The notes under the pieces are model-generated. The model saw nothing but the letters and a program-made list of their open reading frames with translations. It did not search any database and had not been told where the DNA came from. Positions 29,801 through 41,800 of a stretch of DNA of 64,000 nt are shown one piece after another (the stretch's first letter is position 1; each line of letters opens with the position of its first letter). The position numbers were made by a program, and so were the translations under genes. Location of the stretch: positions 1,240,001 to 1,304,000 of the forward strand of contig JAPNXP010000016.1 in NCBI GenBank assembly GCA_028753945.1, given 5' to 3'. The stretch comes from Hexactinellida sp. DTS-2022 (taxonomy: Eukaryota > Porifera > Hexactinellida).

Positions 29801-32800
29801 TAAAATCAATGTGAATGAAGAAATTGTATAATATGAAAGAAAAGGAAATCATTAATTAAGAAAAGAAAATGATTAAATTGAGAAAATACGAAATAAAATA
29901 ATAAAATTAAGTAAATATCTGAAATGCATATGCTATTACAGCACGACAAACGGGACATGGCTGTTCAAGTTCTTCTATAGTCTTCCAACAATCACCGCAA
30001 CAGGTAGCATGCTTACATGGCATGAATATCCATGTAGTTTGTCGTGACCCTAGACAAACTACACACTTATTATTTGTACTTATAACCTCCGATAACTCAG
30101 TGGTGTTAGTTGATTCGTCTTCTTCATCAGAACTATAATTTCCTAACCATGTATCAGAGAATGAACCAACAGTACAACTAATCGCTTTGATAAATTGAAA
30201 GGGAGAATACAGTCCTTCGACAAGTTTTTCCTTGCACTTAAGACGACGCTCCTGATTCAATATACTCTTTTTATTTTGGCCCCTTGTAATAGATAATCCT
30301 CTTTGAAGTCTTGCTATTTCATTGTCCGTATCACTAATGATATTATTTAAAATGGCTAGAAAATTCCAAATCCTAGGTTTGTTGCATTTAATTAAAGACT
30401 TTAGCCTACCGTAATAACTCTCGGCTCCATTATTTGTTGTCATTTCCTGATCCCATATGGAAAGTTATTCAGGAGGTAATCTGTCAATCCATTGGCTTTT
30501 TACATATAATTTTTTTTAAACTTTATTCATTAATTCGTCATCTTGCAGATTTAGATCAAGTGTGTCTATCTGATTAAAGATTTGTAAAATTGTGTCGGGT
30601 GGTAAAAAGGGTAGGGCCATTATATATCGGACGAAATTCTGGATTTCAACATATTGTTGTAGCTGTGTTTCAGATTTGCTTTTTGAACATGCTTCCAAAT
30701 TCTCTGTGTGTAATGGAACCAGCAGCCTTTTACTCGTATACCATGGAATGTACTTTTAAAAGCATTCCTTGCTGCCATTTCCCAATCTGACATTGAAACA
30801 TCAGGATGAAAATGCGGGATGAGCGATTGAATTTTTACCAGGAGAGACTCATACAATTCTTGAGATTTCCCAGTTAAGAGACAATGTATTGCTGGAAAAA
30901 CGTGATGATTCACAACAATAAATATTGTCCACAGCTGGTAGAACTGAATTGGCACTGTATAAAATGTCCCATCGAAACAGCTTTCTGAGATATCTGCCAA
31001 TATAGCAATGATTTCTTCAGAAAAAAATATGAATGCGGGATCATTACCAACAATTATTGTACCCTTGTAGTTTATTCCATAAGTTCCTGGCAATGCCTCC
31101 TCTAGTTCGAGTAGAGTTTGTGGAATCTTTGCTGAAGTTCCCTTCTTAAGCGATACATAGTTGATTCGCAATTCGTGAAGGAAATATTACGTCCTGCGGG
31201 GCTATTCTGGTTACATCGTTGAAAACCTCTCTTAAATTAGCTCTAGATACCTTTGCAGCCTCTTTACAATTTGCTTTAATCGAATAAATATCAGCATTAT
31301 AAGAATCAATTTCGTGGATATGGGAGGCGAGTTGGTCAATAAGGAGTGAGTTTTGATTGAGTTTAGCTGTAGCCTTACATCCTTCACGGAAGAGGACACA
31401 TTTTAAATATATGGTAATATCTGATTTTCTCTTTGAAACAAGATATTTGTGATTATCAGATGTAGTATAAATCAACCCACGAATATGTTTGAATGCATGC
31501 AGGTCAAAACGGCCACAAACCAAAATGGCCACAACCAAAACGGCCACAACCATAACGGCCACAAACCAAAACGGCCACAAACCAAAAAGGCCACACACCG
31601 AAACGGCCACAAACCAAAACAATTTAATTGTAACAATAGAGAGGTTATTAAGTGACACCATGAATTGTAGGTCTTTTATAATTTGTACAAAGTGATTTAT
31701 CACAACATTTATACTTTTGTAAGTATTTAATCAAGAAAATAATCAAATTATGTATTATTACCGTAACTAATGTCAGATAATACACTAAATGGAGCAGTGG
31801 TTGATCCGTGTCTGGAATGTGGCCAAACGGTAAGGCCAAGGCAGGAAGCGATTCAATGTGAAAATTGTTCATTCTGGCAGCATCGCACATGTAAAACTGG
31901 CATCTCACGTCACTGTTATCGGAGAGCGGTAAGAGGAGAAGAAGAAATAGTGTGGAAATGCGCATCTTGTTTAGAAAGGATGAACCTTGAACTGCATTCT
32001 GAAGATTTGCCACTTTTGGAAAGTACAATAGTATCACCACTTTCTATTCAAGAAAACAGTTGTGCCCTATCATATGAGCAAATCAATTCGCCCGTTGATT
32101 TTCCAACCCCATCCATTGCGCATTTGCCAAATCAATTCACTCAAGATCTAACTAATGATCTGATCTTCGATGATTCAGACGAAATCGATATCCCTAATAT
32201 TTCGACCGAAAATACAAACTTATTTCCAGATTTTATTATTCCAGATGCTTTACAAGAATCCTCACTTGACGGATCTATTTTAGAATCTGGTAACACCCAA
32301 ACTGATGATATCCCGACATTCCGTGTTATTACACAGAAGGAAAAAGATCTGTTGATAGAGAAGGTTGGGTATTCCTACATAATAAAAATTCGAAGGAACA
32401 TGGTAAACTATTGGCGTTGTAGCGTACGTAATAAGTCTTTGATTTGTCCAGCAACGATTATTCAACGCGGTAATTTGTTTACTCGTGGGATCAATGCCCA
32501 CAACCATTTAGCAAATCCAGAAGTAAACTTTAAGCCAGAGCTAAAGGTATTCGTAATAAATAGAGCCAAACGTGAAATATTTGTTCCTGCTGCTGAGATA
32601 GTCGAAAATGCACTCATACCTTATACAAATAATTTACAACCAGGGCTTCCAAGTCTAACTAATCTAGCACGAGCTGCAAACCGCGCCAGACAGACTATTC
32701 GACCTCAAGATCCTGTTGATTTAGACTTCGAAGTAAATATGGACTATATTCCTGGAAACTTTTTACGTGGAGACATCAAGGTTGATGAACGAAGACATCT

Positions 32801-35800
32801 CATATTTGCTACAGACCAAATGCTAAATATTTTATGCAGGGCTAAAAAGTGGTATTTGGACGGGACATTTAAAATCGTTAAGGAACCATTTACCCAACTA
32901 TTTTCTATTCATGCTTTCGTGAAATCTGAAAGCTCAATTAAGCAGCTACCATTAGTGTTTGTTCTAATGTCGGGAAAACGCAAAAGGGATTACAGAAAAG
33001 TATTAACTAAGGTATTAGAATCTCTTCCCGGTGCACCAGCTGTTAGAAGTGCAGTGATGGATTTTGAATTGGCTTTATGGAAAGCTTTTCCAAAAGTATA
33101 CCCAGGAGTGGTACTTCAAGGTTGTTCCTTCCATTGGACACAGGCAGTATGGAGAAAGATTCAAATCTTGGGTTTGCAGTCACAATACATGAATAACAAT
33201 TCAACCCATGACTTTTGTCGAAGATTAATGGCTCTACCATTTCTTCCATGCGAGCACATAGAACCTGCCTTCAGAAATCTAGAAGAGCGCGCCAGTAGTG
33301 ATATTGAACATCAACTGACAACTTATATAGATAGTACATGGATCGCTGGACAGTGGCAACCGAAAGATTGGTGTGTATTCAATCAAACTGTACGTACCAA
33401 TAACGACGTCGAAGGATGGCATTTAAGAATTAATAGTAGAGCTCGAAGAGGTCAATTACAGTTTTATGTTCTGATAGAGCTTTTATATAAAGAGTCTCAA
33501 ATAATCACACTACAACTACATCTAGTTTCTCAAAATAAATTGAAAAGATATCAAAGGTTAACTTACAGGAAAATGCAGGCTGCAATATTCACTCTATGGG
33601 AAAAATATTCTCAAGGGACAGTATCAGCTAGTCAAATGTTACGCGCTTGCTCTAGGCTTAATGGACCTCAATTATAACAAATCATACTTTAGGTCATTTT
33701 ATTTATCTATCTAAAATATTTATATTCACTATCAATATTTAAAGTCTCATTTTGTTATTTCCTTATTAATAATAATTACATTTTCTTACATTGTTTGTTT
33801 CACTGTGCCGACTATACTTTAGTATAATGGCACAGTAATGAAATTACTAGTTATTAATAGGTATTGAGACTGTGGCCGTTTTGGTTTGTGGCCGTTTTGG
33901 TTTGTGGCCGTTTTGGTTTGTGGCCGTTTTGGTTGTGGCCGTTTTGGTTGTGGCCGTTTTAGTTTGTGGCCGTTTTGACTAGAAATCGTTTGAATGTATC
34001 CAAAGTATAGTTCATAATTGTTGTTTGGAAGGAAAGTTTTGTTAATGTATTAAATACAGGATTAGTAATGATTTTCTTATTTATGAATACTACATACATG
34101 TACATTACCGGGATTCTTTAAACTGGCGGTTGAAGTGTCAAGGGTAAATATCACAAGTTGTCATTGCATCATGGGTAAACAAAAGTTCGCGTTAAGTTGA
34201 AACAATATTATAGGGATTCACAGATGAAAATAGTTAAGAGTCGGATAATTGACAACATAGCTAAATAAGAGTCGGACAATTGGCAACATAGCTAAATAAG
34301 AGTCGGACAATTGGCAACATAGCTATATAAGAGTCGGACAATTGACAACATAGCTAAATAAGAGTCGGACAATTGACAACATAGCTATATAAGAGTCGGA
34401 CAATTGACAACACAGCTATATAAGAGTCGGACAATTGGCAACATAGCTATATAAGAGTCGGACAATTGACAACATATGGAATTCTAACAAATGACAACAT
34501 AAAGAGTCGGACAATTGAAGGTCCCCCGTTTGTTTGTGTGTGTTTGTTTGTCCGGATTGTATTAAAGTGACGGGGGGATAGAAACCGCATTAATATATGA
34601 GATATAAACTAACTGTCAAGTGTTATAATTGGTAACAAATGTTATAATAGGTAAACAAGTATGCTGATTTCGAATTTCGCGTTTATAAATTTCTAATATG
34701 AATATTTGTTGTTGTTGTTTACACAAAAAGGTAAACAAATTAATGAAAATTCAAAATCAACCTAGAAGATTGCTGTCAACGGGTATTATAAGTAAACAAG
34801 TACCGTATTTACTCGAATAGTAGCCTAGGCGATTATTGTTTTTTACATCATTTTTGGAAAAATAATTTTGATAAATTTTCTAGAATATCACATTTAATTA
34901 CAATTTATTTATGATAATCGGTTGATAATCGTATTGTGAGTTATATTAGACGAGCCCTTCGGTCTCGGTCGCTTTGCGACAGATCGGTGCTAAGCACCTC
35001 AAGTTAACGGCCGCTATGTGGCCTTACTCCTCACCCTTCTGCTATGGAAAATGGTAGAAAGGGACGTTATATAGATCCCTATATAAGATTTCCATTTTTT
35101 TTAACTTGTTTTTCATATTCTCAATTTTTAAACGCGAAAATCGTGTTCAGCATACTTGTTTACCTATAATACCCGTTGAAAGCTAACTTCTAGGTTGATT
35201 TTGAATTTCATTAATTTGTTTACCTATTTTGTGTAAACAACAACAACAAATATTAATATTATAAATTTGTAAATGCGAAATTCGTGTTCAGCATACTTGT
35301 TTACCTATAATACCATTGAAAGCTAACTTCTAGGTTGATTTTGAATTTCATTAATTTGTTTACTTATTTTGTGTAAACAACAACAACAAATATTCATATT
35401 ATAAATTTGTAAATGCGAAATTCGTGTTCAGCATACTTGTTAACCTATAATACCCGTTGGAAGCAAACTTCTAGGTTGATTTTGAATTTCATTAATTTGT
35501 TTACCTATTTTGTGTAAACAACAACAACAAATATTCATATTATAAATTTATAAATGCGAAATTCGTGTTCAGCATACTTGTTAACCTATAATTCCCGTTG
35601 GAAGCAAACTTCTAGGTTGATTTTGAATTTCATTAATTTGTTTACCTATTTTGTGTAAACAACAACAACAAATATTAATATTATAAATTTGTAAATGCGA
35701 AATTCGTGTTCAGCATACTTGTTAACCTATAATACCCGTTGGAAGCAAACTTCTAGGTTGATTTTGAATTTCATTAATTTGTTTACCTATTTTGTGTAAA

Positions 35801-38800
35801 CAACAACAACAAATATTCATATTATAAATTTGTAAATGCGAAATTCGTGTTCAGCATACTTGTTTACCTATAATACCCGTTGGAAGCAAACTTCTAGGTT
35901 GATTTTGAATTTTCATTAATTTGTTTACCTATTTTGTGTAAACAACAACAACAAATATTCATATTATAAATTTGTAAATGCGAAATTCGTGTTCAGCATA
36001 CTTGTTTACCAATTATAACATTTGACAGTTAGTTTATATCTCATATATTAATGCGGTTTCTATTCCCCCATCACTTTAATACAATCCGGACAAACACACA
36101 CACACACACACACACAAACAAACAAACAACAATCGAGATTTAATAATATAGATATAAATGTTTACTCCGGGTAGAGGTAATAAATTTTTATTTGCTACTT
36201 TAGGGGGGCGATTATTGGAGGTAGGCGATTATTCGAATAGAGGCTACTATTCGAATAAATACGGTATGCTGAACACGAATTTCGCATTTACAAATTTATA
36301 ATATGAATATTTGTTGTTGTTGTTGACACAAATAAGTAAACAAATTAATGAAAATTCAAAATCAACCTAGAAGATTGCTCTCAACGGGGATTTTAGGTTA
36401 ACAAGTATGCTGAACACGAATTTCGCGTTTAGAAATTTATAACATTAATATTTGTTGCTGTTGTTTACACAAAATAGGTAAACAAATTAATGAAAATTCA
36501 AAATCACCCTAGAAGTTAGCTTTCAACGGGTAATATAGGTAAACAAGTATGCTAAACACGAATTTGCACTCATAAATTTATAATATGTAAAACAAGTTAA
36601 AACTATGGAAATCTTATAAAGGGATGTATAAAACGTCCTTTCTACCATTTTCCATGATAGAAAGGGTGAGGAGTAAGGCCGCACAGCGGCCGTTAACTTG
36701 AGGTGCGTAGCACCGGTCCGTCGCAAAGTGACCGAGACCGAAGGGCTCGTCATATATATATATTATATAAAAGCATCAAATTTGTTGTGCAACTAGAAAA
36801 ATGTATATATAATGATTTAAAATCGGGAGGCACCTAGAATTCGACCTCTATGGTTCCAATTAAGTCATTTTAATGCCCATATATGGTAAATTGGTAATAT
36901 GACTAATACTCAGCTATTTAACCTTATATTGCTTCCAAATGTATTATTTAGGTATAGGAAGTCGGCTATTCTGAACATTTACTGTTGGAAGCTAAACTCT
37001 ATCTAGTACAGAAATTTGTTAGCCAATTTGGATTCATAATATAAATCTGTTTACCACTACAAATATTTTGTGATAAAAGTTTCAAACTTGACACAATCAA
37101 ATTACATGTTCTGATAGACATTTAAACTTAGAATGGTACCTGAACATTTTATCTGTATTCAAAAGGCCATTACTGGCCATAAACATTATTTGTGTATTTA
37201 ATATTTATCACAACATTTTCCACTAATAACTTAACTAAATGTCAAATATTATATTAAAAATTAGAAATCCTAAATTAGACCACAAAGTTGTTCAAAATAT
37301 AATGGAAAATAATCTAAATAATCATCATTTTATCAATCAATAGGCTATATAGCTAGTTCGTGCCCACTCTCCTTCATGCTTCACATGCACAAATAGCATG
37401 CATTGCAGATTAGCTCGTTTGCATTTGCATTGGCCACGACAATCTTTTTTGCAGCCACAACAGATTAGTTCACAACACGCTTTCGCTGCTTCGGGGAGAG
37501 TAGTCCAGTTTGGCTCATACAGTGCCCACCCCAAGTCCACCCAAAGTTCTCGGGTGAAGGAAGTACATGAGCTAATTTCTGTGTCTGTCCCCATATGTGG
37601 CTGCTCTCTTGATATGTTGCTCAAGTGCAGCATATGTGGTGGGATGGCTCCTGGTGATCGTTTCTTGGGGAACAACTTTCTTCTGGATTTATTTATGTCA
37701 GTACATGTGGTTGTGCGGTCATACATTAGTATAACAAATATTTATATGATGCTCAAGCACTCAAATGACACATAGCTAGGAGCACAAGCTAAACTAAGCA
37801 GCTAAAACTAAGCAAACTAAGTGGAAAAGCCTTCCATGCTGCCCAGGCAGTTTCTTACCATATCCAACAAAAGTTATTGAAATGGTTCGTTTTTGTCATA
37901 TTGACATACGTATAATACAAAGATTCCACTTAGTTTGAAATGTAGTAGATTAGGATGTGGATGATTGTGTTGCATCCTCAAGTTTAAATATTTTGGTCAT
38001 ATTTAGTACGTAGGATAAAGGGCTTCAAATACCTAGCTAATCCACTTGGAAACGATATTTCGTAAAATAGCCGAATTATTAGTCACATGACCATATATGG
38101 ACATATTTGGAACCAAATTGGCTAACACATTTTCTGTACTAGATAGAGTTTAGCTTCTAACAGTAAAATGTTCAGAATAGCCGACTTCCTATACCTAAAT
38201 AATACATTTGGAAACGATATTTAGTAAAATAGCCGAATTATTAGTCACATGACCATACATGGACATAATTGGAACCAAATTGGCTAACACATTTTCTGTA
38301 CTAGATAGAGTTTAGCTTCCAACAGTAAATGTTCAGAATAGCCGACTTCCTATACCTAAATAATACATTTGGAAGCAATATAAGGTTAAGTAGCCGAGTA
38401 TGTCATACTACCAATTTACCATATATGGGCATTAAAATGACATAATTGGAACCATAGAGGTCGAATTCTAGGTGCCTCCCGATCTTAAATCATTATATAT
38501 ACATTTTTCTAGTTGCACAACAAATTTGATGCTTTTATCACTAAATGCACAATTGTTATGAAAATCTTAGCTAATCCGCCCCACTATACGATTGTTATAA
38601 TGGGTAACAAGGATGCTGATAAAAAATATCTATTGTTGTTGTTGTTCATAAAAAAGTAATATAAATGGATGAAAATTTATATGTACATGGAGGGCAAAGG
38701 ATATTACAGATAAATACATATACGGAAGACTGTTAACTGGGATTTGATTAATAATTAATGCGTGTAGTGGTGTCTGTGGTGATGTTGAAAAATAACTAAT

Positions 38801-41800
38801 ACAGATATTTTAGCGAATAAATCTAAATGTGTAGCGGTTAAGTGATCTATCGGAAAGCGGACGAGACCAAATGGCTCGTTACATTTATATTACATTCCAC
38901 CTTAAGGGACAAAAATATATAAAATTACAGTTGTGTAGACAGCATTTTGTTGTGGAGGCACTATTAGCCATTGAACCACAAATATAGTGCCACCAAATGA
39001 ATAAGCTGTCGGGAAAGCTGTAATTTACATTTTTTTATCCGTACCCTCACCACAGAAAATGGTTTTATTAACTTAGATGTAAGATTCTCAGGATTGGTGT
39101 CTCATGGGTCACAGGTGTGTACCTGGGGTCACGATTGTTGAATAATTTTTTTGGGACACATTTTTACACCTGTTAATGTCACAACATGAATAATACATAA
39201 TGCCCAAATATTGCATTTAGATGCGTTCGATACAGAATTTAAATATACACCTTTTCACTGTACACGAATTTTCAAATTGGGTTTTGTTTGTGCCAAATTG
39301 AGTTGGTAATTTCCTTTGTTTACTAACAGTTCAATTGAAAGTAATAATTCATAAACTGACGTAGTTAATTCAAATTAATTCAGTTTGAGAGACGCTTCCA
39401 AATTGTTTATAGGGGTTATCGAGTGTGTTGAATTCGAGAGTAGACAAATTCATTTAAAATTACTATTTATAACAAATAATTAGACTTAATAAATGTAAAT
39501 TGACATTGAAATTGGTGTTAAATTATTAATAATTATAATAAATATTTATACTAATTTGCTAAATAGCATTAATATCAGAGATAATACAAGATATAAACAA
39601 ACTTCAAATTGATCAATTGATCCTAATGCCACGTAATACCTCTACAAATGGGTCTTAACACCTTGAGATGATGAAATGGTAAAAAATGTGTTTATACAAT
39701 TTTGTGAAATCGATATATCAAAAGTATTGGATCGAGTATAGTGATCACACAACAAAATGATGACTCATCAGCTATGTTATTAAAGCCCAAACCAAAAATA
39801 ACTATGAAATGAAGTAAGATAGAAGGAAACTTCCAACGCAACTAGGGTCGATACCTCCCAAAACACCTTTCTTAAATGGTTTAGCACTTTTGGAGTGATG
39901 AAAAATCTAAAATTACAGCTGTGCCGACACCATGTACATTTGGAGCCACTATCAATCAAAAACAACCACCAAAATATACGTATAGATACTATAGTACCTT
40001 CAAAGGAACATGCTGTCACTCTGCACAGCTGTAATTTTAGATTTTATTATTATTATTAGAATTACGAATAAATAATTATTGTAACAAGACATTAGTGTAA
40101 AATTCATTTAAAAGAAGTATCAAGAATGCACTAGCTGTGTATATTCAGAAAATTAAGCGTAGTAACAATACAACGTGCAATTTTGGTTTTGAAGAACTTT
40201 TTCTAATCAAACAATCGTAAAAGGTCAGATCAATGTCAACTGTATCTACATGAAGTGAGGAATTACTACTATTTTTATATTTTTATAGTAATCGGATACT
40301 GCTTTCTACTTCATTAATTGGTTACTAAAAACAAAAATTAAACTTTAATCAACTTCCAGATGCTGAGCCATTGTGTGTGTGCCATTGTGTGTAAAATTAA
40401 CTGCAGCCCCAGTTAGAACAAGGGAGGCCGATACGAGCTCAATTAGTTTGTCCTTTGGCAACTCTTCATTAGATGTGAGTTTCCGGAGTAAGTCAGTAAG
40501 AGGTCCTACTGCATAAAGCATGCATTTCTGAATGTCTTTGAGATAGTCGTCTCTCACCCTCAATAAGCTATAAAGTTTGTCCCTTCGAAAAGGGTGTCCA
40601 AATTTTGTGCTCTCATGGAGGGGATATCAGGTCTCTTATAGCAGTTAGCCATCTTGAGTTTTTGCTCTGTGTTAAGACCGTCCACAAAGTATTTGTTTAG
40701 GTACGAGCATATACTGTTTGGGGGGCCTGCAAAAAATTTTGTTTCGACCAATCCAGAAGGGTCAAAAAACAAGGATTTGTCTGAGTTAGGTGGCAACGCG
40801 GAAGTTGGTTCAGCAAGCTCCATTGTGCTCGGTTGGGACTGGATGGCCATAGCCTGGGTTGCAGCTATGAGTTCCTGGCTGGCAGGTGTAGGAGCTGGCA
40901 AGTGCCCTTGCAGCTGGGATAAGGTTTGCTGAAGGAGCGTATTGAGGGTATTGAGCGCCTCAGTCTGTTGCTCAGTAGCAACACTTGGGTGCTCCAAAGG
41001 TGGAGCCTGTGTATTATCGGACCTTGAGTTGTCGGTCCAGCAGTATCTGGTGCGTTTTGTTGCACCTGGGACTTTGAAGGGGCAGTTTGAATTGACAAGT
41101 CCTTATTGGGTATTATAGGATCATCCGGAGTTGATCTACCCTGGGGAAACCATTGTGGGGCAGATCGGGCAGCCTGGTTTCTAACTACTTGCTTCTGATA
41201 TGGGAGGAACATTTCGTCCTCATCAGAGATAATCGCGTGGCTATCATCTTCTGAGAGTGATTGTATTGGTGAGTCTGGATCGTAAGAATGGTCCATAAGG
41301 TAAGTAGAGTAATTTGAGCTAGAAGCAGGAGTACCTACTAGTGAAGCCTATATATAGGCAGTTGTTTACAATCGATGTGGATGTTACACACACATCCTGA
41401 TTAAAAGTAAAAAGAGTAAAATTTGCGGTCAAGGAAAACTATCCAAATATATGTCATTGTCTGGCGAGCCATGAAGTAGAATTATATATTATGAGCATTA
41501 TTTGAGCTAAGGCGTTAGCCATAACAAATTGAAATGTGAATTTGAATAACTTGGAAGCATAATTCTCAAAACAAATTACATCAGGCAAGGGTGGGGTTGG
41601 TTAACCGATCGGAGGCTACGGTTACAATTCGATTTCTCGCCACGCTTAACCGGTTAACCGCCTACGCTACTCAATACAATAAATCCTTTATAAAATTTGA
41701 TTATACTACTGTACAGAATAAGACTCAGGGTTTTATACAGGATTTTTCTTCAGGGGGGGGAAAGTTTACCCCTGAAGAAAAATCTTTTATACAGGATTTT

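Larger units (their letters stand above)
29907..34015 (-). pseudogene. FLYWCH-MULE transposase with C-terminal RING finger (broken, split by insertion)
   Basis: The ATG is at 34015, on the far side of the PHD-MULE. Codons MNYTLDTFK there join in frame to HIRGLIYTTSD at 31486 once the insertion and one 9-bp duplication are removed. Domains in order: a FLYWCH zinc finger (about residues 10-65, ending IHEID); the MULE DDE core with CFDGTFYTVPIQFYQLW, SDWEMAARNAF, CWFHYTQRIWKHV and TNNGAESYYGRLK; then an acidic linker and a RING finger, CVVCLGS...MPCKHATCCGDC...CPVCRAVI, at the extreme C-terminus (29920-30070). Breaks: a frameshift at about 31150-31170, another at about 30660, and a stop at about 30472. 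RING fingers are usually E3 ubiquitin ligases or interaction modules; its role here is unknown. Confidence 0.85.
29508..34527 (-). mobile_element. RING-MULE transposon (Foldback-type arrays), carrying a nested PHD-MULE
   Basis: The outer tips are GAGCGCTCTCAATTGTCCGA and, inverted, GGGGGACCTTCAATTGTCCG. The flanking 9-bp GTTTGTTTG (29499-29507 and 34528-34536) is a plausible MULE duplication, though in simple sequence. Each end is an array of an exact 31-bp unit: about 7 copies at 29520-29740 and about 9 inverted at 34228-34517 (core TGTCCGACTCTTATTTAGC). The transposase lies between, on the minus strand. The PHD-MULE at 31496-33987 inserted later. Confidence 0.82.
29466..36750 (+). mobile_element. 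Helentron-like element, copy 3, host of the nested complex
   Basis: It is head-to-head with copy 1, four bases (TATA) apart, and begins TCTATATTATTAAATC at 29466. It is interrupted by the RING-MULE (29508-34527), resumes with GTTTGTTTGTCCGG and a tandem unit, and is interrupted again by a TA-flanked MITE (34803-36264). It then continues with tandem units and ends in the hairpin block at 36750 (GAGACCGAAGGGCTCGT). Removing the insertions restores continuous sequence, for example AAGTA|TGCTGAACACG across the MITE. Confidence 0.65.

Noticed and set aside
31648-32040. Antisense 130-codon frame over the PHD finger
   Set aside because: It overlaps a well-supported coding frame and an array; no recognisable protein features.
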